A DNA stretch of 54,173 nucleotides from Mnemiopsis leidyi. Taxonomy: Eukaryota; Ctenophora; Tentaculata; Lobata; Bolinopsidae. This document shows positions 1 to 11,423 of the stretch, piece after piece. Below the pieces are notes generated by a model. That model was not told the DNA's origin. It made no database searches and worked only from the letters and a program-made list of their open reading frames with translations. The DNA lies in NCBI GenBank assembly GCA_000226015.1, contig JH153936.1:768-54940 (forward strand), in the 5' to 3' direction. Made by a program: the position numbers and the translations under genes. Position 1 is the stretch's first letter. Each line of letters begins with the position of its first letter.

Positions 1-183
1 ACAGCGTCATGAAATGTTTTGTTTGACGTTGACAAGATTATATCCGTGTACAGCAGCGCGCACCCTTTTGTTACTTTAATCGCTTCGCTTCGAATGAAGG
101 TCGGACAACGGGCGATTGGCGATGCGCGTTTAAAATTTCTTCGCCAGGCTCAACGGGCAATGCGCGTCTAAAATTTCTTCTGT

Positions 184-304
184 CGCCAGGCCAGAAATGC
201 GTAAGAGCGCGTCATGATGGCCGCGACAGTAGGTTATCAACCTACAACGCCAGGCTAGAAATGCGTGAGAGCGCGTGATTGCCGCGACAGTAGGTTATCA
301 ACCT
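184..304. repeat. Tandem direct repeat, about 60-bp unit, two copies
   Basis: Two imperfect copies of a block starting CGCCAGG and ending with AGGTTATCAACCT lie head to tail (about 184-243 and 248-304). A shorter, related duplication (CAACGGGC ... AAAATTTCTTC) precedes them at about 109-180. The area is richer in GC and CpG (many GCGCG) than the rest of the window. No coding pattern is seen. Confidence 0.8.
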
Positions 305-652
305 TTGTACGGCAGCGCGCACCCTCCTCACTCCTGTCATTTTATTCCCATAGAGGGAATGAGGGTCGGACAAAGTCAAACAAATCAACCTATGACCTAC
401 AATGTACAAGACAAAGTCAGACAATGTCAGGGACACTTTGCACAGCAGTGCTTCGAATGAGGGTCTATTTAAATGAGGGTCTCTTCACTTCGAATGAACT
501 TCGACAAAGTCAGAACTCAAGGTTGCTAAGCCAACATAGCACTATGGCTCGCGCTGCGCGCGCCCTATTGTGTATTGCGTCGCGCGTCCGTCCTAATCTC
601 ATGCTGGGCTCGCATCTGGTTGCGCGCAAAAGGGCTCTGGTTAGATATTGGA

Positions 653-660
653 TATAAAAG
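653..660 (+). promoter_or_regulatory. TATA box of an unidentified promoter
   Basis: TATAAAAG follows a GC-rich, CpG-rich stretch and is followed by GGCCCCG and a GAGTTACCGAGCG stretch about 25-30 bases on, the right distance for a start site. No coding gene follows within 1 kb, so it may belong to a transposon such as an LTR or to a non-coding transcript. I found no clear LTR ends or primer-binding site. Confidence 0.4.
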
Positions 661-1471
661 GGCCCCGTGTTCCGTTCTTTGAGTTACCGAGCGCTGAGCG
701 TCGTGCGGTTCTCTCTAAGTTCCCAAGCAATTCCAAATTCTTTGAGCTGCATGTGCAAAATCAAAAGTAGCAACATGTAAACAGGCGTTATCCTGTTTGT
801 AGTTGTCGCGGTGATACCCGACTCACGCAGCTAAAGAGCGGTAGACGGATATAGTTTCGTCAAGTTTGTAGGTTTTTTATTTAGTGGCCGATGGGACAAC
901 TAAAACACCTCAAGATCAAATAAGAGAATACAAATAACATACAAATACTATATTAACTTACAAACATTTACCGGGCGGTGCGTGGCTCTCTCTACGTTTC
1001 CCTCCCAAGCAACGAAGACCGAGGTCCCCAGGCAAACAAACATATAACACTCTCCAAACTTACGCATCTCAACATGATTCGGCTCCACTCCTTGGCTCCA
1101 GACCTTCTTCCAGTCCTTCTCATTACTCTTCAGAGACTACTTCTCCCTCGCTTCTCTTAGCAAATATCAAGAATCCCCTTTTAGATCAGCCTTCCTAGCT
1201 TTTCGTCCCTTGGCTGAAGATCCTGACAGACCAGCCTCCCCAGCTCGCTGGCAGACTGCTAGTTGCTACTGTCTCTGACTACAACATCCTCCTTGAGAGC
1301 TATGACTAACGCCCCGAATTCAATCTCGACCTCCAACTGCAACACTCCCAGAGTACTCTCCGACTTCGACTGCAACTACGAGTACCACTCCAACTTCAAC
1401 TGTCTGCAACTCCAACTGTGACGCTAAAATTTTCCAGAGAACTCTCTCACTCCTTCTTAGAACACCCCCAG
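661..1471. other. Stretch with no recognised gene
   Basis: No supported coding region. A motif near 697-735 (GTGCGG-TTCTCTCTAAG-TTCC-CAAGCAA) returns in altered form at about 977-1012 (GTGCGTGGCTCTCTCTACG ... CCCAAGCAA), so this is probably part of a repeat family. From about 1320 it becomes a C/T-rich stretch of short CCAACTGCAACT-like words. Confidence 0.5.
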
Positions 1472-1692
1472 ACCATCACTAGTGATTACTCAACTTCCCC
1501 ACTAGCTTCAACCAGTCATCTCTCTACGTCAAACTTCCCAGCAGCCGTTCCTCCCGCTCAAGTGTTAACCAGTTTTCTATCCTCCAGCTTATTGTCCAAC
1601 TTTCTTGTAGATTGAATCTTTCACTTCGGCCTACGCTCCCTTGCTCCATCCTTCGTTGAATGTGGCAATTTATCAATCCAGGTCACCTTTTC
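1472..1692. repeat. 221-bp direct repeat, copy 1
   Basis: Copy 1 of a block repeated with only a few substitutions at 2004-2224, an offset of 532 bases. Both copies start at ACCATCACTAGTGATTA, which contains the 12-bp palindrome ATCACTAGTGAT, and end at CCAGGTCACCTT. The open frames crossing the copies are not recognisable proteins. Confidence 0.9.
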
Positions 1693-1884
1693 TCCTATGT
1701 GCAAATCTCTCCATCCTTTTATGTGCGTCCCAATCCTTTGTTGAAGCTGACAACTTTATTCATCCAAGGCGAGTGAAAACGCCCCAGGTGTAACTCTAAA
1801 TCTCATCACAACTCGGCTCATGGTATACATTCTCGATATTTGACTTTCAAGTACTAAAACGAATAACTGAACAGCTCTAATTTC

Positions 1885-1985
1885 ACGAATTGCTCCCAGC
1901 CGCTGCTCACAAGGTAATATATGGGACAAAGGGGCGCATTTTCACTACAGGTTGGCCCCCCTTAATGTGGCGCTCCTCTGGTGCG
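1885..1985. repeat. Diverged segment related, in inverted orientation, to the hAT MITE at 2918-3184
   Basis: Words here (AATTGCTCCCAG, GGGGCGCATTTT, GGTTGGCCCC) match the reverse complement of the left half of the element at 2918-3184 (CTGGGAGCAATT, AAATGCACCCC, GGGGCCACTCGG). With the fragments at 2240-2460, this suggests an older, rearranged member of the same family. The match was made by eye. Confidence 0.45.
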
Positions 1986-2003
1986 GGATCTGCAGGGCTT
2001 CCC

Positions 2004-2224
2004 ACCATCACTAGTGATTATTCAACTTCCCCACTAGCTTCGACCAGTCGTCTCTCTACGTCAAACTTCCCAGTAGCTGTTCCTCCCGCTCAAGTGTTAA
2101 CCAGTTTTCTATCCTCCAGCTTATTGTCCAACTTTCTTGTAGATTGAATCTTTCACTTCGGCCTAAGCTCCCTTGCTCCATCCTTTGTTGAATGTGGCAA
2201 TTTATTAATCCAGGTCACCTTCTC
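2004..2224. repeat. 221-bp direct repeat, copy 2
   Basis: Second copy of the block at 1472-1692. The few differences are scattered single bases, which fits a fairly recent duplication. The 311 bases between the copies hold the inverted hAT-like segment. Confidence 0.9.
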
Positions 2225-2239
2225 TCCAGGTCACCTTCT

Positions 2240-2417
2240 CGGCCTATGCTTCCCGTTACACCACTGATAAACAGTCAAGTTATTAAACCAAACAAGTTAT
2301 TTTGCTGGTCGCGCAGGTAATCTTGCCACGGCCTATGCTTCCCGTTACACCACTGATAAACAGTCAAGTTATTAAACCAAACAAGTTATTTTGCTGGTCG
2401 CGCAGGTAATCTTGCCA
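2240..2417. repeat. 89-bp perfect tandem duplication carrying a hAT-like terminal sequence
   Basis: Two identical 89-bp units, 2240-2328 and 2329-2417, start CGGCCTATGC and end TAATCTTGCCA. Each contains CGTTACACCACTG, close to the inverted terminus CGTTATGCCGCTG of the MITE at 2918-3184. Each also contains a TTATTAAACCAAACAAG stretch that matches the MITE interior at about 3057-3080. Perfect identity points to a recent event or an assembly artefact. Confidence 0.85.
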
Positions 2418-2559
2418 AACTGTCCCATATTTTTATGAAGATCTCATAATAGATTGATTTTAAAGCTTCAATGTTTAGAAATTGATGGTAAATGGTAAAG
2501 TGTTGGATGTTACATTAAAGATTTTTAATAGCAGGAACTTTAGTGTTTATCCCTCGGTC

Positions 2560-3661
2560 AGTTTTTCTCTTTCAAGATATTATCAGGAATACCGAATACC
2601 TCAGGGTTCAGTTTTGGGTCCTTTACTTTTTATTCTGTTTATCAATGACTTACCTTAATGTTTTAAAAATACTGTGAAGATTTTTGCAGATAGCTTTAAG
2701 CTCAGTGCAAATTTGTCTGACAAGGCTGACGTTGATAATGATTTAAATAGTTTAGAGGATTGGGAACAAAAGTGGTTACTGGAGTTTAATTATACAAATA
2801 AGTGTAAGGTTTTACATTTAGAGTTTAATGGCAATAATCATGTGGACTATGTATTAGACACTAGACAGTATTAAATTGGATGAAACTGTTCAGGAAAAGG
2901 ATCTTGGTGTTCTTACCCAGTGGCGTAACGTTGTAGGTTTAGCCAATTTGGGGCCACTCGGTGTTAAAAATGCACCCCTAAGTGGCGTCCCTGGTATAAG
3001 GGCTTACTGGGAGCAATTTGTGGAAATATGGCCGTAAAATATAAATAAGTAGTGAAATTATTAAATCAAACATGATTTTGCTAGTCCCATAGTTAATCTT
3101 GCAAAATTGTTCCATACTTTCATGACGATTTGGCGCCACCTTATGACAGTGCCATAAGGTGGCCAGGGCATCGTTATGCCGCTGTTCTTACCTCTGGCAC
3201 CTTGCTTTGGAATGTATTAGTAAAGCAAATCAAATGTTGTGTTGAATTTCAAGAAATCTTATTAGTCCAGAGAAGACATTAATGTTGAGGGTGTATTAGT
3301 CTTTGATTAGGCCACACCTTGAATATTTTGTTCAGCTTCAGAATCCTGCAGCAGAGAATTAAAATTGTTCTGTAATCTTGAGAATTGAGAGTGTCTAGGA
3401 TGTTTTACAAGGTTGATTGAAGGGATAGGCCTGTTTCCTTACTCTGAGAGGCTGCGGATTCTGCAGCTGACCACTCTGGCTGAGAGACGTTCAAGAGGTG
3501 ACCTGATTGAAGTTTATAATGCTAGCCATGGCTTATCCCAGTTAGCTGGTGTTCTAATGTTCAGTAGACCTCGATTGAATGTGATTTGTAAGCCAGGAAT
3601 GAGTAAAGATTCGAAGATCAATCGTTTAAGAAGATTTTCTTTCTATTTATATATATATTGA
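2560..3661 (+). pseudogene. Decayed non-LTR retrotransposon (LINE) reverse transcriptase, C-terminal part
   Basis: Between about 2590 and 2900 the translation gives the reverse transcriptase block QGSVLGPLLFILFINDLP, then a stop codon, then KIFADSFKL in place of the usual FADD box, then DLNSLEDWEQKW and EKDLGVL. After the inserted MITE it resumes at about 3193. At 3440-3540 it shows YSERLRILQLTTLAERRSRG and DLIEVYNASHGL, the usual C-terminal stretch of CR1/jockey-like elements. The second catalytic Asp of the FADD box is lost, stops and frameshifts are present, and no 5' part is seen, so it is dead. The broad family is clear; the exact clade is not. Confidence 0.85.
2918..3184. mobile_element. 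hAT-type MITE, 267 bp, with 8-bp target site duplication
   Basis: The element starts CAGTGGCGTAACG and ends CGTTATGCCGCTG, terminal inverted repeats of 13 bp with two mismatches. It is flanked by the identical 8-mer TTCTTACC at 2910-2917 and 3185-3192. An 8-bp duplication and CAGTGGCG termini are typical of the hAT superfamily. There is no coding capacity, so it would have been moved by a transposase made elsewhere. An internal inverted repeat (CCACCTTATG / CATAAGGTGG) lies near 3137-3163. It interrupts the LINE remnant exactly after its EKDLGVL-coding part. Confidence 0.9.
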
Positions 3662-3848
3662 AATATATCATCTTTAAAGGGTTTCCTTAACTTGATGTCG
3701 TGGGCCTAAAGAACCTACTATTATGCACATTGATCTCTAGGGATCAGGACCTGCAGCATTGGTCACCTCACTGCAGGACAACAAGTGCTACTTGCTTGAA
3801 GAATGCAGCTCAAAAGGTTCTAAAATTTGTTTTTTTAGCTACGAATTA

Positions 3849-5403
3849 ATGAACAATACATTGGGAATCGACTGCCCCAAGAACTATTTGTTCAACAACT
3901 CATGTGTAAGCACTGGAACTCCTCGAAGATTGAGCAGAGACTTTGATGATGGTTAGGTTTATATTCTTAATGATTAGTTTATTATTAAAAAGATCACAGC
4001 ACTTTTGCTGATTGCACAAATTATTTTAAATGTGTCAAATGAAATATCAAAAACTGTTATCAAGTATCTTATCTCACTCACAAAAAAATTGGCTTTGTGA
4101 AATACTAAATGCAAGCAATTATATAGTGAAAACCTGCTTTCATATATTTGTAGAACAATTTCTTAGTCCCCAGAGATATTGGCATTTGTTTGAGTAAAAT
4201 TTTTGTTAACCAGAAAATGTTACTCACCCTCCCATTAAGAGGCCTACCTATTGATAATAATCCACAATTTTCAGGGGTGGTTGGTGACATTGAACAACCA
4301 AGAAAAAGGATAAAATTGCATGGTAAGCTAAAGAAAACATCTTTGTTGAAAGGGAAGTTCTGGATACTATAGTTTTAACCTTCCTGAATACCAATAAAAC
4401 ATTTTCATCTAAGATAAGATTTATACTCTTATTTATTTATTTATTATATTCTTTTTTAGATCCAGATGATTCCTTTGGACCAGTTCTTAGATCCCATTCG
4501 ACTCCTCGACGATCTGTCCGAATAAAGAAAGTTAGCTCTGCACAGCCAACATCAACAGTGGAGACATCAGGAAAAATTGCTATTAAACCTAGAGTATTAA
4601 AAAAGCCCCCTGCTGAAATCTTGCCAAAACCCAATAGAACCCTTGAGTTAAGGAAACAATCAGCTCTAAAACGTGGCGCCAAGACAAAACCATCATCCAA
4701 TGCCATTGTGATGAAACCTCATTTTCAAAAACCAAAGCTTGCTCATACTGTTCCTAAAACCCCAGAGCTCATTAGAAGATTACGGGGTCAAAGAAAACGA
4801 CCAAATCCTCACAAATCTTTTGCAGACAAGGAAAAGGAGGAAGTCGAGGCTATGAAAAAATACAAGTTTAAAGCTGCCCCAGTGCCTAAAGCTGTTAAAA
4901 AGCCTTCTGCTCTGCCAAACAGAGTGAAGTCAGAGAAGCCGACTACAAAACCAGTTACACCTAAGCTCTCCAAGGGAAAAAAGAGGAAGTTTACTGAGGA
5001 AAAACCGAAAGACTTCAAAGCTCAACCTGTGCCTAATTTTGACAAAAAAGCTTCTACTGCGAGAATCAACAAGAAATCGGTTGAGGTAAAACCCTTTTCA
5101 TTTGATCAGAGATACGTTGATCCTAATCAAAGCAGAGCTAAATTACTGGAAAACCACCTTAAAGAGCTCAAAGAAAAAACCGTATTTAAAGCCAAACCAT
5201 ACTTTAAGCCTGGGCCCAGTGCTTCCAAGGAGAATAAAAACCCAACAAAACTTGCAAGCCAAAAGAGGAAAAAATTCGAGCTTCCTGGAGAGGCAATATC
5301 GAGACGAAAGAAGGAAGCATTCCAAAAGAAAGTTCAGGAAGATGCAGAAAAGCAGAAAGCTATGGCTACCTTCAGGGCTTCGTCAATAAGAGGCAGACGG
5401 TAA
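3849..5403 (+). CDS. TPX2: TPX2-like microtubule nucleation factor (3 exons)
   Basis: Exons 3849-3951, 4275-4322 and 4460-5403 join in phase to 364 codons plus TAA. TPX2 activates and targets Aurora A kinase and nucleates spindle microtubules in mitosis. Evidence: an N-terminal block reading IDCPKNYLFN resembles the family's Aurora-binding YDAPxDFxNF motif. HTVPKTPE (about 146-153), repeated FKA motifs (FKAAPVPK about 187, FKAQPVPNFD about 236, FKAKP about 293, FRASS about 355) and PFSFDQR (about 262) are family signatures. The protein is very basic, as expected for a microtubule and importin binder. The Met at 3849 was chosen because it directly precedes the Aurora-type motif. At 364 aa it is about half the human length. 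The first donor (GTTAGG) is weak, so the first exon boundary is less certain than the last exon. Confidence 0.88.
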
Positions 5404-6310
5404 AATTTATATTTCAACACTCCACAGTCCGAATATTGAATTTGTTTTTTTAATGAAAAATGACTGCTGTGCAGCCAGAGAGTAGGTTGACAGGCTAAAG
5501 AGGTTGAGAACTGTATAAAGTTGTAAAAATTGGAATTCAAATCATCTCCAAAAGAACCTCCCCTTAAAGATCGTGATTTATTATACTCTCTGTCTCTACT
5601 GGGAAAATTCATCACCCCTGGCTATCTAAGGTTTTGTATTGTTTAAGTATTCCATTAACTTGCTGATAACTTTTTTCAAAACAAACTTTTCTGGTTATGA
5701 AGACAACTTTCTAGACTTGAATTTTTTGTATCGTGTGTTCAATTTTATTTTCAATTTAAGTGACTCGAACTATTGTGACAGTTTTTTAACCTCGTTTCAA
5801 GAGAGACAAGCTATTCATTCCTAAATGCTTCAGAATTACATTTGAAGAGACATTTTATATTGGAATCAGCTGACTGAGTGCTCCCTGGGCACGCATAATT
5901 TCTTAAATTTAGTAAATGTGATTGTCAGTGTTTTACATTATAACTCGGCTTTCAGCATATGTTGTTTTAAGGTGAACTGCAACATCAGGAATGAAATAAA
6001 TCATTAAATTTGGCTGAGCCGTGTTGTACACAGTTTTTGGAAGCTGATAGCATGAATAAAATCATTTGATTTGTCTACATGTACTCAGTAAGATTCTTGT
6101 GTTTCTTTTCAATCGACTGCCGGTTTTTTGAATTTGAGTGACAGTAATAATAACTAAACTTTTTTGTCGCTTCATGGCAAAAATTTCCCAGTATGAATGA
6201 ACATTTGGAAAAATCATTTTAAGTTCCGTCTCATATTAAGTCAAGGAATTTTCAGCTTATCTTGTGTTTAATATATAAATTGGAAACTTACCTTGTTTAA
6301 AGCCTTGTCA
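5404..6310 (+). other. TPX2 3' flank and NCAPD2 upstream region
   Basis: Contains AATAAA at 5995-6000 and again at 6055-6060, good candidates for the TPX2 polyadenylation signal and implying a 3' UTR of about 600 bases. The remaining few hundred bases up to NCAPD2 must hold its promoter. I see no clear TATA box and no further coding sequence. Confidence 0.55.
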
Positions 6311-9300
6311 ATGTTTAGGAAAATGGACATATCCACGATAACGTGGAGGTTTGTATTTCCAGACACACGTGATGATCTGCTTGTCTCGGAGACAGGCAGG
6401 TTGTCTGTCTCCAAGGTTGTTCCCGTACACAACATCCCTGCAAACTTAGAGAGAGTCAGAGACTCCGTCAAGAAGAGAAACCGCTGGGGATGGTGGAGCA
6501 TTGAACACTTTGATACTTTCTTCAGCACTATTCTGTAAGTATTGAACACTTTGATACTTTCTTCAGCACTATTCTGTAAATATTAAACACTTTGATACTT
6601 TCTTCAGCATTATTCTGTAAGTATAGAACACTTTGATACTTTCTTCAGCATTATTCTGTAAGTAAAGAACACTCAGCATCATTTCGTTAGTAAGTTTTTT
6701 CGTTAAGTTAGCAAGCTTATGTTTCTATGTATCCATATCTACATATGTTTCTATGTATCCATATCTACAGCTACAGTTCCACACAACTGTGGATAACTAG
6801 GTACTAGGTAGATAAGTCATGCTATGCATCACTGTAACCAGCCTTTCATGTTTTAAGTATTGAACAATTTAATACTTACTTCAGCATTATTCTGTAAGTA
6901 TTCTACACTTTGATACACATATTTTACAATAGCCTTCTCATGACCATATTCATGAAGCAAACTTCAGCAAACATCATTTCTCCGGTTTCACAACCTCTCA
7001 AAGAGAACGATCCTTCAACTTCTGTTAAAAGTTAAATGGAATTACTTATCCCGAATAAGTTTGTGAATTCATTACTTAATCACCAGGGCCTATGAGCTCA
7101 AAAATGCTGTGTATTCTGATATCAGAACCCAACTTCAGAAAGTTCAGTACACTGGACAACTCTGTAAAAGAGGATGCCTGGAGAGCAGTAGTGTTGGGTG
7201 TTGAGCAACACACGGAAACTCTAGCTAGGATATTCAGCAACGAGAGACTCGACTCCCAAGACAAACTTGCTCATCTCAACGCACTTCAGGTAAGGCACGG
7301 TCTCTTATGTGTGGTACTCCAAAGTCAAGGTCTATGTGTAACATGAATATTGAGCTGGAGATTACAGTTTTGAGTTACTTAGAGCCATATTTTAAGTAAA
7401 ATAGAGTTTTAAGTAACATAGCAAGCCATCTTTAAACTTTTAAAGTTACGTTGCTGTTATATTTTTGTCTGCGAACACGTGCACTATGTGTCAAATGTAA
7501 TAATGATTACAAGTTTGTATATAACCATTGCACTTGTAGATAATGATTGCACTTGTAGATAATGATTACACTTTAGATGGAGGTTTACATTCTCGTAGAA
7601 CTGTACCAGTGTTTTGAGGAAGAGGGGAAATCTTCTCACCAGATAGTTACAACCAAGGTTTGTATAGAGCAACACTTCTGTGTAACCTTTCAAGTACAAT
7701 TATAATTTAGATGCGTCCTTTAAATGTATAAAAATGATTTGGGACTCTACCCCAAAAATTAGTTCTATGGTGTTTTTACCAAACTTGAGATGTATCATAT
7801 TTCAAGTCACTTTAATTACAGAAGGGGAAAGGAAAGAAGAACAAGGAAGATGCAAGTAGTTGGAGTAGTTCAGAGAGACAAGAGGGATTACACGCTCTGA
7901 GACAACTTCTAGATTTGAACTTGGCGCTCTTGTGGGACCCTCCAGTCGTACACGAAACTTTTGTTGAGCAGGTACTTTGTTTCACCGCGCCACCACATGG
8001 AACTTATGGCTGTGCTCAGGCGTAGTAGTGAAATTATAAGAGCTTTATTGATAAGTCATTTCCCTTTTCGTTCAAGCGTTTGTGGCCGAGTGGTTAAGGC
8101 GTTTGACTCGAAATCAAATGGGCTCTGCCCGCGCAGGTTCGAATCCTGCCAAACGCGATCTTTTTACACAGCCCATAACCTAGATTCTCACTCCGTGATT
8201 GAGAAAACAGACTTTTCTCTGGACCCTGCGTTATAGTTTCAGTGATCAGTCCCCTGTTTCCCTCGTGCAATGCAATCTGCTACAAATTATCATTACAGAT
8301 CATAAATCCATGGGTTTGATCCAATGTGAAGCATAAGTTTTTATGAATACGTTGTGAGTACGTACAATATCATGCACATAACATCCTTCGATTGGAAGTT
8401 TTTAATCAATTCAGACACACCTTGTTCCACCACTTCTTTTGACTATCTCGGTAACAAACATCTGAAATACAAAATACTCAATATACATACAATATACTGA
8501 ATATACGTACTGCAATATACTGAATTTACATCGGAGACGGTTTTGTCAGCCAAATTTTGTCCTAGATTTTATGCTGCTTTGTGTAAAGCGCGAAGCCATT
8601 TCTAGTATGCGCATCGAAGATTATTTCGCGCGCGCAATTTCTTCAAAATTTTAGCGCCAACAAACAGCTAGCTCTGGCGGCCAGAGATATATCATCATGT
8701 TGCTTAGTTGGATAGTTAGCGATTATCACATTGCACTGTGGATCCTTGAGTGTTTTAATAGTAAAATTAGGCTAACCTGCCATACCACTGATACACACTT
8801 ACTCAGGTTGCAAACTGCTGCTACAAGCTTCTAGAAAACCCAGAGGTAGTGAAGTGTAAGAAGACGCTGGAGTTCATTTTCCATGTCCTGGGAGTTCTTA
8901 TCAAAAGATACAACCATTGCTTGGGTAAGTCCAACTTAAGCTCAAGAACGATTTTTCTTCCTCCACACACTTATTCCAGTTCTCACAGCTTTTATACTAT
9001 AGATGCTCTGACGGTCACTTAAACCTTTTTGACGACTCATCTTATTGCAGGAGCGTGCATGAAGATCGTCCAACTGTTACAACAACACGAGAGTCTGTCC
9101 TCTCCCTTCGCCTCCCTCTTGCTAGTCTGTGTCCGGGACTACGACATAAAGACCGTGGTAGCACAAGTTATCAGAGAGATAGCTCAGATAGAGCCGGGAG
9201 AGCTAGCACGTGACACCAACGCTACACGGAACTACTGCAACTTTCTGTTAGAGTTGGGTAGCACGTGCGGGCCGGTTGTGTTGAGTGCTATCAGCTCGCT

Positions 9301-11356
9301 CCTGCCTCATCTGGACGGAGACTCGTACACTATGAGAAACTGTGTGTTGTCCATCATTGGGGACTTGATTGGGGGAGTGTTATCTGAGGAGGGGAACGAG
9401 GAGAAGGGCACTAGGGAAACTCTATTTGACAGGTCGGTTAATTGGTTACTGACATTCAATAACTTTGGTATAATTAGTTTCCTTCACTTGATCCAGTTAC
9501 TTTCACTTTCCTACTTCCTAGTTCCTAGAGCTATCGTTTAGTTTTGGAGAAAACATCTGACCTGCCACTTCCATCAGATTAGAGCTGCACATACACGACC
9601 AGAACGCCTTTGTCCGCAGCAAATCTATTCAGATTCTAACGAAGCTGATTGAGCAGCGCTGCGTGCCCATACCCCGACAGCCGGACCTGGTGGAGAAAGT
9701 TGTCGGCTCAATCCAAGATAGGAGCAGTAACGTGAGGAAGAACGCGCTGGTCTTTATTACGACTTACCTGGGGTGTAACCCCTATTCAGACAAATTGTCC
9801 CTGGAGAGTCTTAAGGAGAAGTTGAAGGAGGAGGGAGAGAAACTGGCAGCCCTAAAGGAGGAACTTTCTCAACATGCTGCCAATAGTGAGTTAATTTTCG
9901 GTTCTTTTATAAGGAGCACGCGGTTTTTTATTGTATTGCAAACATCTGCGTTTTTTACACTTATTTTCTTACTAGAGATAAGTGAAATAATACAGCACGC
10001 ACTTCCGCTGAAACTTAATTTGCCTGCACTGTCATGTCTCCCAATTATACACGTGTCCAGGTACACAAGACACAGAAGACTCAGAGCCCCCACCAGCAGA
10101 CGTTGCCATGGAAACAGAGGATGCTATGGAGACGGACGTAGATCCGGAGACAGCACGCAAAATGGAGATGATACAAAAACAAGACCTCATAGTTCAGTAC
10201 TTGAGGGACTGTGTAACCTTTACCGAGCAGATGCACCGTGTTATCGTGCTGGTGTCTCAGCTGCTCGCTAGCAAGAGTGCTTCTGATGTTCTGGAAAGTG
10301 TCGACTTTCTCGGTCAGTTTTTTCCCATTTTTTCCTTGTGTTTAGAAGAAATTAACATATTGAACAGATAACAGACGTTTAAATAAATGTACAAATAAAA
10401 AGATAATATTACCCCAACCTTTCGTTGAATTATAATTTATTGCCATGAAACAAAAATAAAATTAACAGTTAGTCTATATACCCTCAGTCCTTTTCCCATA
10501 CAAATTCTCGTAAAAAGTAATCCTGTCCTCCAAATACTGGACAACAGTCTGCAGATCAGATAAGTCAACCCTGGAGAATACTGTTTGTCTGTTCTCTTCC
10601 TCTAACTCAGCGCTGCGGATTTCCTCCTGCGCAGGCCTGTTTGGTTCCTCGAACACTGGGCTCTTCGGGTCGGCAATATCGTCCAATATGTGATGCACGT
10701 CCCGCAACATCTGTGTTGTGTCTGCAATGTTCTCACGAAACTGCTCTATGTGAGATCCTAGCGAGTCTATGTTGTTAGATAGTGCAGCGCACTGTCGCTG
10801 AAGCTGGAGAACTTGAAGTCGCGTTGCCTTGACAACCGTGTCTGATTTGCACGCGCCGTCGCACATGTCGCTGGTGCACGTGGTTATTTCCGGGTATAGT
10901 CTGATGCACATGTTTGTGGAGCAGTATGAGCGACAGTTTGGGCAGATCCGGGACTGTTCCAACCAGGTGACGAGACATTTATGGTGAAACACGTGACCAC
11001 ATAGTGTAGCGACCATGTCTTCGCCCAGAACTTCCCTGCATATCACACATTGACCGAAACTCATAGCATCGCTCTGATAAGCTAAACACTGATAAACTAA
11101 AGTCTGACTAAGCAACTGATTCGACGGTTGGAATATCGATCTATCGGCTTTATTCGAACAAGAAAATTGTTGCCAAATTAGCCGTATGAGATAATTTCAA
11201 TTTAGCCGGTGACGTTGCTGGAATGTTTATTCAGCCCTCCTCTGGATAAACAACTAATTAGACCACACATGCAAACAAGCACTTAGTTAAGACTTGGCAA
11301 ATAACACAGCGGTTATTTTAGGACAGCTGCTGACTGGATATATAGCGCAATGCTTC

Positions 11357-11423
<67 letters not shown>

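Noticed and set aside
1..960. LTR of a retrotransposon around the TATA box
   Set aside because: No second LTR copy, no clear TG...CA ends and no primer-binding site could be found in the window.
7092..7138. Open frame start at 7092 or an acceptor at 7087 or 7097 for NCAPD2 exon 2
   Set aside because: The acceptor at 7087 gives the wrong phase. 7097 fits the phase but adds 14 residues with no counterpart in the family. 7139 gives the best alignment (TILKFSTLDNSVKED).
10102..10115. GTTGCCATGGAAAC inside NCAPD2 exon 8 as an RFX site
   Set aside because: Identical to the X-box at 42362, but it encodes part of the protein (VAMET) and no gene starts nearby; probably chance.
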